DNA from: Cephalotrichum gorgonifer
Taxonomy: Eukaryota; Ascomycota; Sordariomycetes; Microascales; Microascaceae
Length of the DNA stretch: 64,000 nt
Assembly: GCA_900312665.1 (NCBI GenBank)
Contig: ONZQ02000005.1
Span: forward strand, 2,335,077 to 2,399,076
Reading direction: 5' to 3'
Below are positions 24,189 through 33,401 of the stretch, in pieces (position 1 is the stretch's first letter; each line of letters starts with the position of its first letter). The notes under the pieces were generated by a model. The model saw only the letters and a list, made by a program, of their open reading frames with translations. It was not told where the DNA came from and ran no database searches. A program made the translations under genes and the position numbers.

Positions 24189-24660
24189 TTAAAAGTCGTA
24201 GTACTGGAAGCCCTCAGTTGGGCTATAATATATCTCCCGGCATGTGCGCAAGACCTTCTTGATCAGGCAGTCCCAGAGGAGACACTCGGGGGGCTCGACC
24301 TCCGTGAGACTGTCCCAGTCGCAGACGGGGATGGTCCACTGGATGAACATGTCGGCGCTCGGGTCGTCGCCGGAGCCCACGACCGCGTTGGCGAGCCTGG
24401 AGAAGACGTCGGGCCTGTTGGGTCCGAAGGTCCTCACGAGCCTCTGGGTCTCCCAGGCGCTCTTGAGGATAGCTTTCGGTGTGAATTTGTATCTCTTGAG
24501 TGTATCCCGGTCCTGTCCTCCCTGCACTTCAGAAAGACTTGCTCGAACTGCAGGGCAATGAGTCAAAGTTAGTGACGCTCCACGGCAAGGTCGTACGCAG
24601 GATGGGATAGGGGGATGAGGATTTCGCGGAGCGTATCCTGGCCTCCTCGCGAGTGTGAAC
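24189..24660 (-). pseudogene. Hypothetical fungal protein fragment, probably decayed
   Basis: An open frame from about 24509 down to the stop at 24189 encodes a coherent segment (RYKFTPKAILKSAWETQRL, DDPSADMFIQWTIPV, ECLLWDCLIKKVLRTCREIY). It looks like the C-terminal exon of an uncharacterised protein. Upstream, a good acceptor (CTAAC branch site, CTGCAG ending at 24548) would start an exon FEQVFLKCRED in a different frame. The two frames meet at a tandem 5-bp duplication GTCCTGTCCT (24510-24519); one copy fewer would fuse them. No ATG is found in frame upstream, so the gene is either truncated or has exons I cannot place. I do not recognise a domain or function. Confidence 0.4.
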
Positions 24661-25284
24661 ACAAAGGACTTCTCTTTCCTAGCAAATGGTTAATAGGTGT
24701 GGGTTGTTGGAGATTTGCTCGGCATGCTATTTAACAACGAAATGCAGTTAGTCTCAGGTCTGGGAGGCCTATGTGAGAAGGACTTCGCCAGTGGTAGATT
24801 GGGGCGTGAGGTTGAAGGAATGGGATGGATATCCCGTAGAAGTCTGTGCACCATGATGCAATAATGTAAGTGATTTTCAAGGGCAGTAGATGTGGCATGG
24901 TCTGGTCTGAGTGCCGTTGAGATATACGGAACGAGTTGGTATAAGTGCAAGGACCGTTCACCAGTCACTGCCCCATCTCCCTCCCCCTCCCCCCCCCCGA
25001 CCCCCTCAAAAAACCCGNNNNNNNNNNNNNNNNNNNNNNNNNNNNNNNNNNNNNNNNNNNNNNNNNNNNNNNNNNNNNNNNNNNNNNNNNNNNNNNNNNN
25101 NNNNNNNNNNNNNNNNNNNNNNNNNNNNNNNNNNNNNNNNNNNNNNNNNNNNNNNNNNGATTGTGTAAGTAATCTATAAATACAGTATAAGACATCAGGA
25201 GGCGCGAGCTATAACTCTACCGAACAAAAAACAGAGTACACCCAAATATATACGACACCGCCAGGTCGCTTTTAGATTTGTGAG
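24661..25284. other. Intergenic with assembly gap
   Basis: No gene seen. A C-rich run (24974-24998) ends near the gap and may explain the assembly break. Confidence 0.55.
25018..25158. other. Assembly gap (141 N)
   Basis: Run of N directly after a C-rich and A-rich low-complexity stretch. Content unknown. Confidence 1.
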
Positions 25285-26138
25285 TTACTTCCGTCCCTCG
25301 TAGGGTGGAGGGGCGTCCTCTGGTTCCGATGGCATAGCCAGGAGTGCTGTGTCCTGGGTTTCTGATTCTGCCCCTCGTTGTCGCTTCAGCAATAGTCGGA
25401 CGTAGAAGTAGCGACAGATGAGCGACAGGGCGATAACGCCTATTATGATCCCAATACCGATGAACACTTTGATGTGCCTGGGGAGTTCGCGACCAGTCTT
25501 CTCCTTCTCGACTGGCAGATCAAACGACTCGGTCGGGATGGGAACGACGTCGCTGTCGGTTGCCTTGAACCTGATCTGGATCGGGGTCGCAGTGACTCTG
25601 GACATGTGGGCAGTGTACGTCTTGTCCGATTCCTCGTACACGACGGCCACCTGGGTGTTGATGAAGCTGTAGCACAGACCGGGATACACGTCCGTTGGAC
25701 AGTCATAGTTGCTGCAGGAAGAGGGGCCGGTTAGTAGCTTACGGCGGTTTGAGGAGGGGGGGGGGGGGGAATTGTGGCATATACGTACGATGGACAGCAT
25801 AGATTTGTCGTCTCACGGCGCTGCGCCGTGGTTGGAAGCGTGCAAGCCTGGTAGTCCTTTGGACACACTCCAGGGCTGTAGTAGCGGCTCGTCGCCCAGT
25901 TCGGCGGGCAGCACTCGTTACCTGTGCTCCCGGTCCCGACCGCGCGGCACCCAACTTCCATTGAGGGGAAGTCGGTGGTGAGGGTTATGATCTCGGAGAG
26001 GCATGACGTCGGGGCGACGAATGTCTCTGTGAGAGCGCCGGTGTATCGGCCGCGGATATCGGATTTTACGGTCTCTCCGGCTGCGGCGTGGATGTGTGAC
26101 AGCGCTAGAAGGCACTGGATGAGGTAGAGATAAGTCAT
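25285..26138 (-). CDS. Type I membrane protein with Cys-rich ectodomain and PPPY tail
   Basis: Two exons (26138-25789, 25711-25285), with a 77-bp intron holding a long pyrimidine (C14) tract, join in frame to 258 residues. Residues 1-20 form a signal peptide (MTYLYLIQCLLALSHIHAAA). The ectodomain, to about 196, holds paired cysteines (NECCPPNWATSRYYSPGVC, TNLCCPSNYDC). One membrane segment lies near 199-217 (VFIGIGIIIGVIALSLICR), then a basic stop-transfer and a 41-residue cytosolic tail ending in DAPPPYEGRK. PPPY (251-254) fits the PPxY ligand of WW domains, for example Nedd4/Rsp5 ubiquitin ligases or their arrestin adaptors. This architecture recurs in many fungal hypothetical proteins of unknown role; I infer a surface protein whose turnover may depend on ubiquitination. 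Confidence 0.82.
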
Positions 26139-26709
26139 TCTGAGAGATTGGAAGGGAAGGAAGGGGGATTGGGCGGAGATTGATCTGGCCTGCGGAGGTC
26201 AATTAAGCCCCTTCTAGTAATAGTATTCGCGATGATGAAATGATATTGCTGCGGCTGAGCTGCCCCGTCTGTGGCACGTGCCTGTCGCGTTTGGCGGATT
26301 CAGGAGGAAGAGTAAGACGGAGGAATTAGCCCCGACTAATCTACGCTAATAGTCTTCCCCTAAAATGTGCTCATTAGCCACAGCTTGGCAGCGCCGATCC
26401 CTCAGATAATCGACGCGAGAGCTGTTCCTACTGGACCAGAGTTCCCTCGATAACTAATATTATGCTCCGTCCAGTCAGGCGTTGCTTGTGACGCCCGTGG
26501 CAGACCTGTATGAGGTATGGGAGTGTGCCACCTTGCATTTAACTCACACGAGCTGTGGATGGACGAGGAAACCGCGTGGAGTTTGGCGCCGTTCCGCGGC
26601 TCCCAGTGCAGGAGGGGGGGAAAAAAAGGTAATCCCGAGCAACCAGGGACTCGAACACGAGACTCCAATGGCGAGTAGAGATTGGCCTATAATACATACC
26701 GACACGTAT
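26139..26709. other. Intergenic between membrane protein and phosphatase genes
   Basis: Promoter of the membrane-protein gene and 3' flank of the phosphatase gene. A partial Pol III B-box-like match occurs near 26647-26660, but no tRNA fold closes. Confidence 0.55.
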
Positions 26710-27618
26710 CTATACCTCGGCCTTCAAGTTCGCCGCTATGGTAGCCACGTCCTCCTCCGTGAACCCCAGATCCTTCGCGAGATAACCCCGGACACCACCG
26801 AATCTCTGTTCGAGGGCCTCGAGGAATGCCGTCATGGTCTCTGCACGCACGCCACTCAGGTTCCGCATCGCAGGAATACTCAAGTCCACTATTCCGGATT
26901 TCATAATCATCTCCCTCATGGGCTCGGTGCCCACGCGACTGAGGATGTAATCGTGCACGATGGCCTCGGAGGGGGCTTCTGCGAGTAGCAGGATCAACGC
27001 TGCCAAGACTCCCGTCCGGTCCTTCCCGGCTAATAATGTGTCAGAACCCGCATCGATTGGAATTCCGGAGACTTTTGGGCATATAGAGTTGAGGCATAAC
27101 CAGGTTTTCACGGGGGACTTACCGTTACAGTGGAAGAGGAAAGACTCCTGGGGACGAAGCTTGATGTGTTCAAACACCTTCTTGAAGATCGGGGTCAAGA
27201 GCTCCAGAATGTGGGAATACATCTCCACATAAGCGAGTACTGATCCATCTTCTGTGGCGAAATCCGCGGGGTTGGGGGGCGTTGGGTCGCGCGTATACGG
27301 CTCCCAGACGGTCTTGATCCCCTCGATCTCGGGGCTGGGCTGCTTCGCTCGCTCACCCGGGTTGCGCAGGTCGAATATGGCGGTCACGCCGCGTGTGCGG
27401 AGAGCGGCCTTGCCCTCCTCTGAGATACCGGTCAGGACACCGGCGCGGTAGGGGAAGCCGGCGCGGACTGGGGCGCGGCCGAGGTCGCGGATGTTTGGTA
27501 CGCCGGGGACGGTGGCGAAGGGGGGCTGGGAGAGGATGCTGTTGACGGCGTGAGAAGGGAGCTCGTTCCGTACGTCAGCGGTGAGGAGGTCCGCGAGGTT
27601 GTAGGCTGTGTCTGCCAT
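26710..27618 (-). CDS. Tyrosine phosphatase, Tyr_phosphatase3 (PF13350) type
   Basis: Exons 27618-27123 and 27029-26710 give 271 residues. The first half carries VPGVPNIRDLG and FPYRAGVL, typical of this DSP-like family, and ITAIFDLRN-type sequence (VTAIFDLRNPGERAK). The catalytic P-loop is HCNAGKDRTG, with nucleophile C164 and R170 (CX5R), formed only after splicing because the intron falls between Asn165 and Ala166. The 93-bp intron is a multiple of three with no stop, so an unspliced message would encode an enzyme with 31 residues inserted in the active site. Family role: removal of phosphate from Tyr/Ser or phosphoinositides; substrate unknown. The frame is open further upstream to 27735, but MADTAYNLADLL is the likelier start. 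Confidence 0.88.
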   Translation of the reverse strand: MADTAYNLADLLTADVRNELPSHAVNSILSQPPFATVPGVPNIRDLGRAPVRAGFPYRAGVLTGISEEGKAALRTRGVTAIFDLRNPGERAKQPSPEIEGIKTVWEPYTRDPTPPNPADFATEDGSVLAYVEMYSHILELLTPIFKKVFEHIKLRPQESFLFHCNGKSPVKTWLCLNSICPKVSGIPIDAGSDTLLAGKDRTGVLAALILLLAEAPSEAIVHDYILSRVGTEPMREMIMKSGIVDLSIPAMRNLSGVRAETMTAFLEALEQRFGGVRGYLAKDLGFTEEDVATIAANLKAEV

Positions 27619-28494
27619 TTTTTCGGGTGGTGCCTCTATTGATGACTTTGGCTCATCCTGGTGATTGCGATTATAAATGGATAGATGGTAGTTGGCGTAA
27701 GGCTCAAGGTTTTGTCGGGCTTTCGCTTGATGCACGCATCGATTTAAATATTTATATGTATTTATAGACCTGTATACTTATAATGGGACTTACGCATAAG
27801 TCTCCACTCAACAATGAATCCACTGCGTAGGAGATTCTCGGAAAAAACTATAAATACGAGCGATACGACTTAAACCTCCCCCTCGGACCCTTCGGACTCA
27901 CGTCTAGCCGGCTCTTACAGCATAAGCCCGATGATGTACCTGCTAAAAGCAAATGCCCGTGCGTCATCGATGCCGTTATAACCGATCGCCAGCTCCCCAG
28001 GATTGCTTTTTACCTTCAACTGCAAAATGAAGGGATTCGAAATCTTTATGCCCGACAAGGGATAATCCACTACAGAAATCCTGCAGGATCCGGATTCACC
28101 CGTCGAGGCATGGGTGGCACCCGGCCCCGCTTTGTGAAGTCACGCGCCCGGAAAGCCGTACTCATCCGTATCCGTGGGTATAGTCGAGCTTCCGAGTGGT
28201 GTTATAGCTAGGAATCTCCAGTTGAGTTTGTGCAGCTGCCGCCGGTGCTGACCCGTAATACTTATAACCAATCGGAATGCTCGGCTACGATCCGAGTGAT
28301 CTTGCTTCTCGAACGTCACTCTACCAGTAGTTTGTAGTCTCTCCCTCGTAATAGAACATGGCAACAATGGCTAACAACTATAACAAAAAGCGCCGCCCGC
28401 GGCTAACTTCGCAGTTCTCTGGTGTGATCATATTCTCAACACTCAATTTTCCACGCCATGATCCCATGGCGGATGATATGTATTCGTACAATTC
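27619..28494. other. Intergenic between phosphatase and Zn2Cys6 regulator
   Basis: Upstream of the phosphatase and downstream of the regulator. No recognised gene, RNA or repeat. Confidence 0.55.
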
Positions 28495-30993
28495 CTACCA
28501 ACTTATCGCATCCCCAGTGGGTCCGTCCATGGCCCAACTTATAGGATCCACGCCACCGAAGTTGTGCGGGGAACCCATCATCTAACGGATTCCGGTCAGT
28601 CTAAGTTGTTCGTGGTCGGAATGAATGAACGTGACTCACCCAAATATCAGCCCAATCCATCTCCTCGGCAGGCGTGGCAGCCGATGGCTGTTCCCTGCCG
28701 CTCGGGTTCTCGCCCTCTTCCCGCGCCAGCATATCCTCAAGCAAGGGTACGCAAGTGATAAGAAAGTCCGCTGTCATCTTCACCAAACTCTTCGGTATCT
28801 CGTCCTTGGTAAGACCCGCCTTGATACACTCGGTATGCGCGATCATCAGGGATACAGCCAGATACCCCTTGATATTAGTCTCTCCGGCTTTAACAGCACT
28901 GAGCGACCAGTCCAGGATCTCATGGAGGACTACGAGGAGGTCCGCCCGAAAAGGTGCAGTACCGAGGGACTCCCCGTCTTCTAACTGCGCCCGAAGCTCC
29001 ATGACAAGGGAAACGCAGGTCTGCTTCGTGGCTACTATGAACGTCCTGTGGCCGCAGGTCGCCAGGCGCTTCCAGATGTCGGGGGTAGGTGCGGGGCTGG
29101 CTCCGGGGTGTGCGACTAAGGAGGAGGCCGGGTGAACTATCTGCCATATTTTTAGGGAGTACTCCAGTAACGACATCCGGGAGAAGGCGTAGGCTGGTTC
29201 GCGGTAGGCGAGGGAGAAGAAGGGGGCGTGCAGAATCATGAAGAAGCTTGCCACGTTGAAGTTCGCTAGAACCGTCCCTACATGTAACGGCTGGGACTGC
29301 GTCTGGGGGGAGGGTCTCTGGAGCGCCTGCATCATTATCTTGTGCGAGGCTCGCAGCTCCTTGTCAAGGCCTAGCGCCTTCTGGTACGGTGCCGTGGAAC
29401 TTAGGTCATTGAGGTACTTGACGACGGCGAGGCGGGCTGGGAAGGTTCCCCGGAGGGCCCTCGCGACGGACGTCTGCGTGAAGACGCCTTCAGGCCTCGG
29501 GACGGCGCCCTCCTCCGTCAGCTGATCGTCGTCAAAGTTACCAGGGGGCTTGGCGTCAAAGTCATCCATGGAAATCAACGGAGGCGCGCCTGAGTCCTTG
29601 CTTGTCTGTAGTACTATCTCTAGCACGGTGTTCCAAAGCCTCCGGCGCATCTCACGGGTGAGTGTAGAGGTCGCAGGCACGCTCGGGGGATCCTTGTGCA
29701 GGCCCATGTACATGGCCGTGCGGAGCAGCTCGCCGGCGGAGATCCATACGAGAGTGCCGCCTATATTGGCTGTCTGTCGCGCGATGAGGAGGAGAATGTT
29801 GATCTGGAGGGATAGGGTGGTGATTCTGGACTTGAACTCCGGCTCGCTGAGGAAGGTCTGCGCCTCGTAGATCCAGTGGACGGCGGGGGTGCGGAGGGAG
29901 TAGGTGTCATCGTACACTGGCGCGCCGATGGCGAGGACGAGCTTTAGCTGGACGAGGAAGGCCGGGTTGGGGACTGTGTCGGGGGAGTCCCAGATCGCCT
30001 CGTAAGCGCGGATGAATGACGGGATGTGGAGGATCCGGTAGAGGGATTCGCTGGTCTGGAGGTAGCAGTCGATGAGCCTGTCGCAGACCTCCCGTGCAGG
30101 CAGCTCGGTGGCCGGCGGGGAGGGCCAGGAGGGCGCGCGGCGGAGTTTGATGACTCTGGCGAGGTGCTTGCATCTCTCGAGGGTGGACATGATGGATGAG
30201 CTTTCCGCCTGCATCTGGATTTCTACGCTATCGAACATGTCGCGGACCTATTACCCAAGACATTAGAAACGGGACACCGTGTGGGGCTAGGCGGGGGGCG
30301 GATGGGGCGTACTTACTGGTAGTAGTGAGTGAAGCCAGTGGCTGCGGCCGAACATGCGCCCCTTGTGCGTAACGCTCTGGCTACAGGCATGGCCGGGCGA
30401 GTCGACGTCCTGGTGGAGGTAATAGGAACCAAGCATGGGGCTCTCTAGCATCGTCTCGGTAGTTAAACCAGGCTTGCCGGTTGGCCCGGCAGGAGGAATC
30501 CGGGTTGGCGCGGAGAGCTGCTCCTCGAGTTGGGCTATTCTGAACCGCATGGCTTCGAACTCGAGGGAGGACGGCGGGGCTGTGGTGTTGTCCGACTGAG
30601 CCGGGGAGGATGTCACGCGCGGGGCCGACACTGTGCCGGCCGGGGACGTGCCCGTGCCCGTGCCCGTGCCCGTGCTAGCGCCGGCTATGGAGACGGGTGA
30701 GGGGCATTGCTGTGGGGGCGCCGGGGCTAGACTGGCCGGTATTGATCGCCGCGGAGAGGGTGGGGGGGACAGCACCTCGTACACGCATGTGGCGTTGCGG
30801 GAGCGCAGGCAGTTGGAACATGGGGCTTCTCTGTTACACCGGATCTTGCGCCTCCTGCAGAGGTTGCAGGAACTGAACGCCACAACGATAGAACAATGGA
30901 GTTAGTGCGTGCCAAGCTGAACTGAGACAGGTATGGATTGAATTCTGCAGCTTACACGGCGGGCCGCCGCCGTCGGCGCTGTGGCTCGGTCAT
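28495..30993 (-). CDS. Zn2Cys6 (Gal4-type) fungal transcription factor
   Basis: Four exons (30993-30956, 30872-30317, 30247-28640, 28581-28495) give 762 residues. The tiny first exon encodes MTEPQRRRRRPAV and completes a basic lead-in to the binuclear cluster SCNLCRRRKIRCNREAPCSN, which continues to CLRSRNATC with the six cysteines spaced as the family requires. A Thr-Gly repeat (STGTGTGTGTS) and a coiled-coil-like EFEAMRFRIAQLEEQL follow. The middle-homology domain Fungal_trans occupies about 230-520 (RILHIPSFIRAYEAIW, RTAMYMGLHKDPPS, EMRRRLWNTVLE). The last exon adds MMGSPHNFGGVDPISW, an acidic/aromatic tail like those of activators. Introns are 83, 69 and 58 bp. It is divergently transcribed from an MFS transporter and may regulate it; tandem CCGG-containing repeats lie directly upstream of its ATG. 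Confidence 0.9.
30646..30680 (-). repeat. Coding hexanucleotide repeat in the Zn2Cys6 gene
   Basis: Plus-strand GTGCCC units, about five in a row, encode the Thr-Gly dipeptide run on the minus strand. Being in-frame hexamers, copy-number change would lengthen or shorten the linker without a frameshift. Confidence 0.8.
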
Positions 30994-31000
30994 TTTTTTG

Positions 31001-31058
31001 TGGTTATGTCCGGGACTGTCGCGATTATGTCCGGATTGTCGTGGTTATGTCCGGGAGC
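31001..31058. repeat. Three tandem ATGTCCGG-containing units
   Basis: Units GTTATGTCCGGGACTGTC, GATTATGTCCGGATTGTC and GTTATGTCCGGGAGCAG are spaced ~20 bp, within the first 65 bp upstream of the regulator ATG. They share TTATGTCCGG. Confidence 0.85.
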
Positions 31059-31215
31059 AGATCCCCGATATGCGGGAAAAAAAGATCAGACAGTCGGGTT
31101 ATTCAAGCACAACTTGTGAGTGGGTGGGGACGGCTAAAGTATGTACGTATAAAAGCCTGCTTGTCTGCCGTGCTGTCGGAGTCAGGCACCAGAATAACGA
31201 GCAGGATGGGGAGGG

Positions 31216-31295
31216 TTACGTATGAAATATCGGAGTAAGAGTTGCATAAACGGCGTATTACGTGTGAAATCTCGGAGTCGGAGTTGCGTTTACGG
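31216..31295. repeat. Two imperfect 38-bp direct repeats
   Basis: 31216-31253 and 31258-31295 align without gaps and share TTACGT.TGAAAT.TCGGAGT and GAGTTGC. They are separated by 4 bp. Confidence 0.85.
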
Positions 31296-31714
31296 TTGTT
31301 ATGGCTAGCCATTGACCGAGCCGTCCGCGTTTTAATTGGCTGAATTTACCGATTGCACCATGTTGGCCGTCGTTTTGGTTTGTACTCATGGTTCCGTTCC
31401 TTCGCCCACCAATCGCCAGTCTCCCCGCCAGGCACAAGCCCGACCCCGACCTCCGTTTCGGCCGCGGATCCCTCGGTCTTCTGCATGCATCAGGTTCAGC
31501 TTCCCGCGCAGGGAAAACATAAGACGGACGAAAAAGTAAATAGAAGTATATATGAAAAGGCTTTTGTCCCGTACATCGTCGCACAATGTCTTAAATCGTC
31601 CATCAACACTACTATAGTAGACAAGAAAGCGACGGTCGGCAAGCCACAACCGCCCCTAATTCGCTCCAACCCGGTTATTCGCTCTCCCCAGCGAAATACT
31701 CAGCAAAACTGGCC

Positions 31715-33093
31715 ATGGCTGTCACCGACTCACTGAGCGAAAAATCGCACGAAACCGAGCCCAGGGATCCCTCCGCGGCCGAAGCCAACAACACGCCCGA
31801 GACAAACAAACTATCGCCCGCCCCCGATGGCGGCCTTCAAGCGTGGCTCGTGGCTGGAGGCGCGGCCTTCATCTTCTTCTCCGCCCTCGGCTACGTCAAT
31901 TCCTTCGGCGTCTTCCAGCAGTACTACATGACCCACCAGCTCTCGGATCGGCCCGCCGATTCCATCGCCTGGATCGGATCCGTGTCAGGCTTCTTGCAGC
32001 TGGGCATGGGTGGTGTTGCGGGCCCTCTCTTCGATCGTTACGGCGCGACTGGGGTATGTTTTCCCTCTCTCTCTCTCTTTCCTCCTTGGAAATCTTATGC
32101 ATGTCTTTCACGGCTAGCTAACATGCCCGGAAGATCACCCGCCCCGCTGCACTAGGGCTGGTGGTTGCTATCATGCTCGTCAGCCTGTGCAAGGAGTTCT
32201 GGCAGTTCATACTCGCCCAGGGCATCCTCACGGGCGCTGTCATGGGATTTCTCATATTCCCCGCCATGGGGTCGGTATCGCAGTACTTCGACAAGAAGCG
32301 CGGTGCGGCGTTGGGCCTCGTCATTGCCGGATCCTCCGTCGGCGGCGTCGTGTTCCCGATCGCCCTCTCGAAGATGCTCCACGAGACGTCGCTGGGGTTC
32401 GGGTGGACGGTCCGGATCATGGGCTTTGTCATGCTGCCCTGCCTGACCTTCTCCTGCCTGACCGTCAAGCCCCGGCTGCCGCCGAGGAAGACGAGCTTCT
32501 TCATTACGAGGGCCTTCAAGGAGCCCTTCTTCCTCATCCTCACCTTGGGGCTCTTCTTCGGGTTCATGGGCATGTTCACCCCGCTGTTCTTCATCCCGGC
32601 GTACGCGGTTTCAACGGGTGTGGACCCTACTCTGGCCTCATACCTCGTTGCGATCCTCAACGCGGGCTCTACGTTTGGTCGTATTATTCCTGGTATTTTG
32701 GCGGATAAGTTCGGTCGCCTAAACGTCCTCGCCGCCGCCGGGATATCGACTGGCATCGTCGCCTGCTGCCTTTCTACCGTGACGTCCACAGGTGGGCTGG
32801 TGGTGTACTCCGTCGCCATCGGTTTCACCTCCGGGGCTATCCTGTCCGGTGGGTCCACGGCGTTCTCGATGACCACCAAGAATCCCCAGGAGCTAGGGGC
32901 ATACATGGGTATGGGGATGGCTCTCAGCTCGATTGCTGCGCTTATTGGGCCTCCGATCAGTGGGGCGCTGGTGGCCAGGTACGAGGGATATTTGGAGCTG
33001 TCTCTGTTCAGCGGTATTTCTTGTCTTGCGAGTGGGTTCATCGTGCTCATCGTCAAGGCGATCACGCCAGAGGGGATTTTCGGAAGGACGTGA
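31715..33093 (+). CDS. MFS transporter, monocarboxylate-porter (MCT) type
   Basis: Exons 31715-32053 and 32134-33093 (80-bp intron, GTATGT donor, GCTAAC branch site) give 432 residues. A polar N-terminal tail of about 38 residues ends in the hallmark PDGGLQAWLVAGGAAF, followed by YVNSFGVFQQYY. Twelve hydrophobic segments can be traced; GRIIPGILADKFGRLNVL is the inter-domain MFS signature. Family members move monocarboxylates, riboflavin or small metabolites across the plasma membrane, and fungal paralogs often sit beside metabolite genes. The substrate is not predictable. It is head to head with the Zn2Cys6 regulator and shares its promoter, so co-regulation is likely. Confidence 0.9.
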
Positions 33094-33401
33094 GCAATAG
33101 AAGATGGTGTATATTATTCATGTTTTCTTTTTCTTATGTTAACAACTAGAATAGAGTTCTCCTCTCAATCTAATTTCGTTTCGTATTGTAAGAGAAAAAA
33201 ACCTCCAGGTGGACAAGGGGCAATCGAATAAGTGTACAAGTGTGTATATAGGGCAACATTATCCTCACCAACATGATAGGGGGAACTAGGCACCAACAAG
33301 GCAGAGGCTTCTCTCTGAATTTCTACTAGTTATGACTGCAGAAAATCCGGAGCATTCGACAACCATAGAACTAAGCCCTGGTTCCATCCGCTAGTCTCAG
33401 C
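33094..33401. other. Intergenic between convergent MFS and HET genes
   Basis: 308 bp of 3' flank for both genes, AT-richer than the coding sequence. Nothing else seen. Confidence 0.6.

Larger units (their letters stand above)
30994..31714. promoter_or_regulatory. Divergent promoter between Zn2Cys6 regulator and MFS transporter
   Basis: 721 bp between two head-to-head starts. It contains three direct copies of a ~20-bp unit with ATGTCCGG (31001-31058) and two copies of a 38-bp unit (31216-31253, 31258-31295). Pyrimidine-rich sequence precedes the MFS start. CCG/CGG triplets are the half-sites recognised by Zn2Cys6 proteins. Confidence 0.6.

Noticed and set aside
26641..26690. Possible tRNA on the minus strand (B-box-like GTTCGAGTCC)
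   Set aside because: T-arm stem pairs poorly and no acceptor partner or anticodon arm lies upstream, where the phosphatase gene ends.
32118..33065. 315-codon minus-strand ORF opposite the MFS transporter
   Set aside because: Shadow of the transporter exon; no domain, and the plus strand encodes clear TM segments and the MFS signature.
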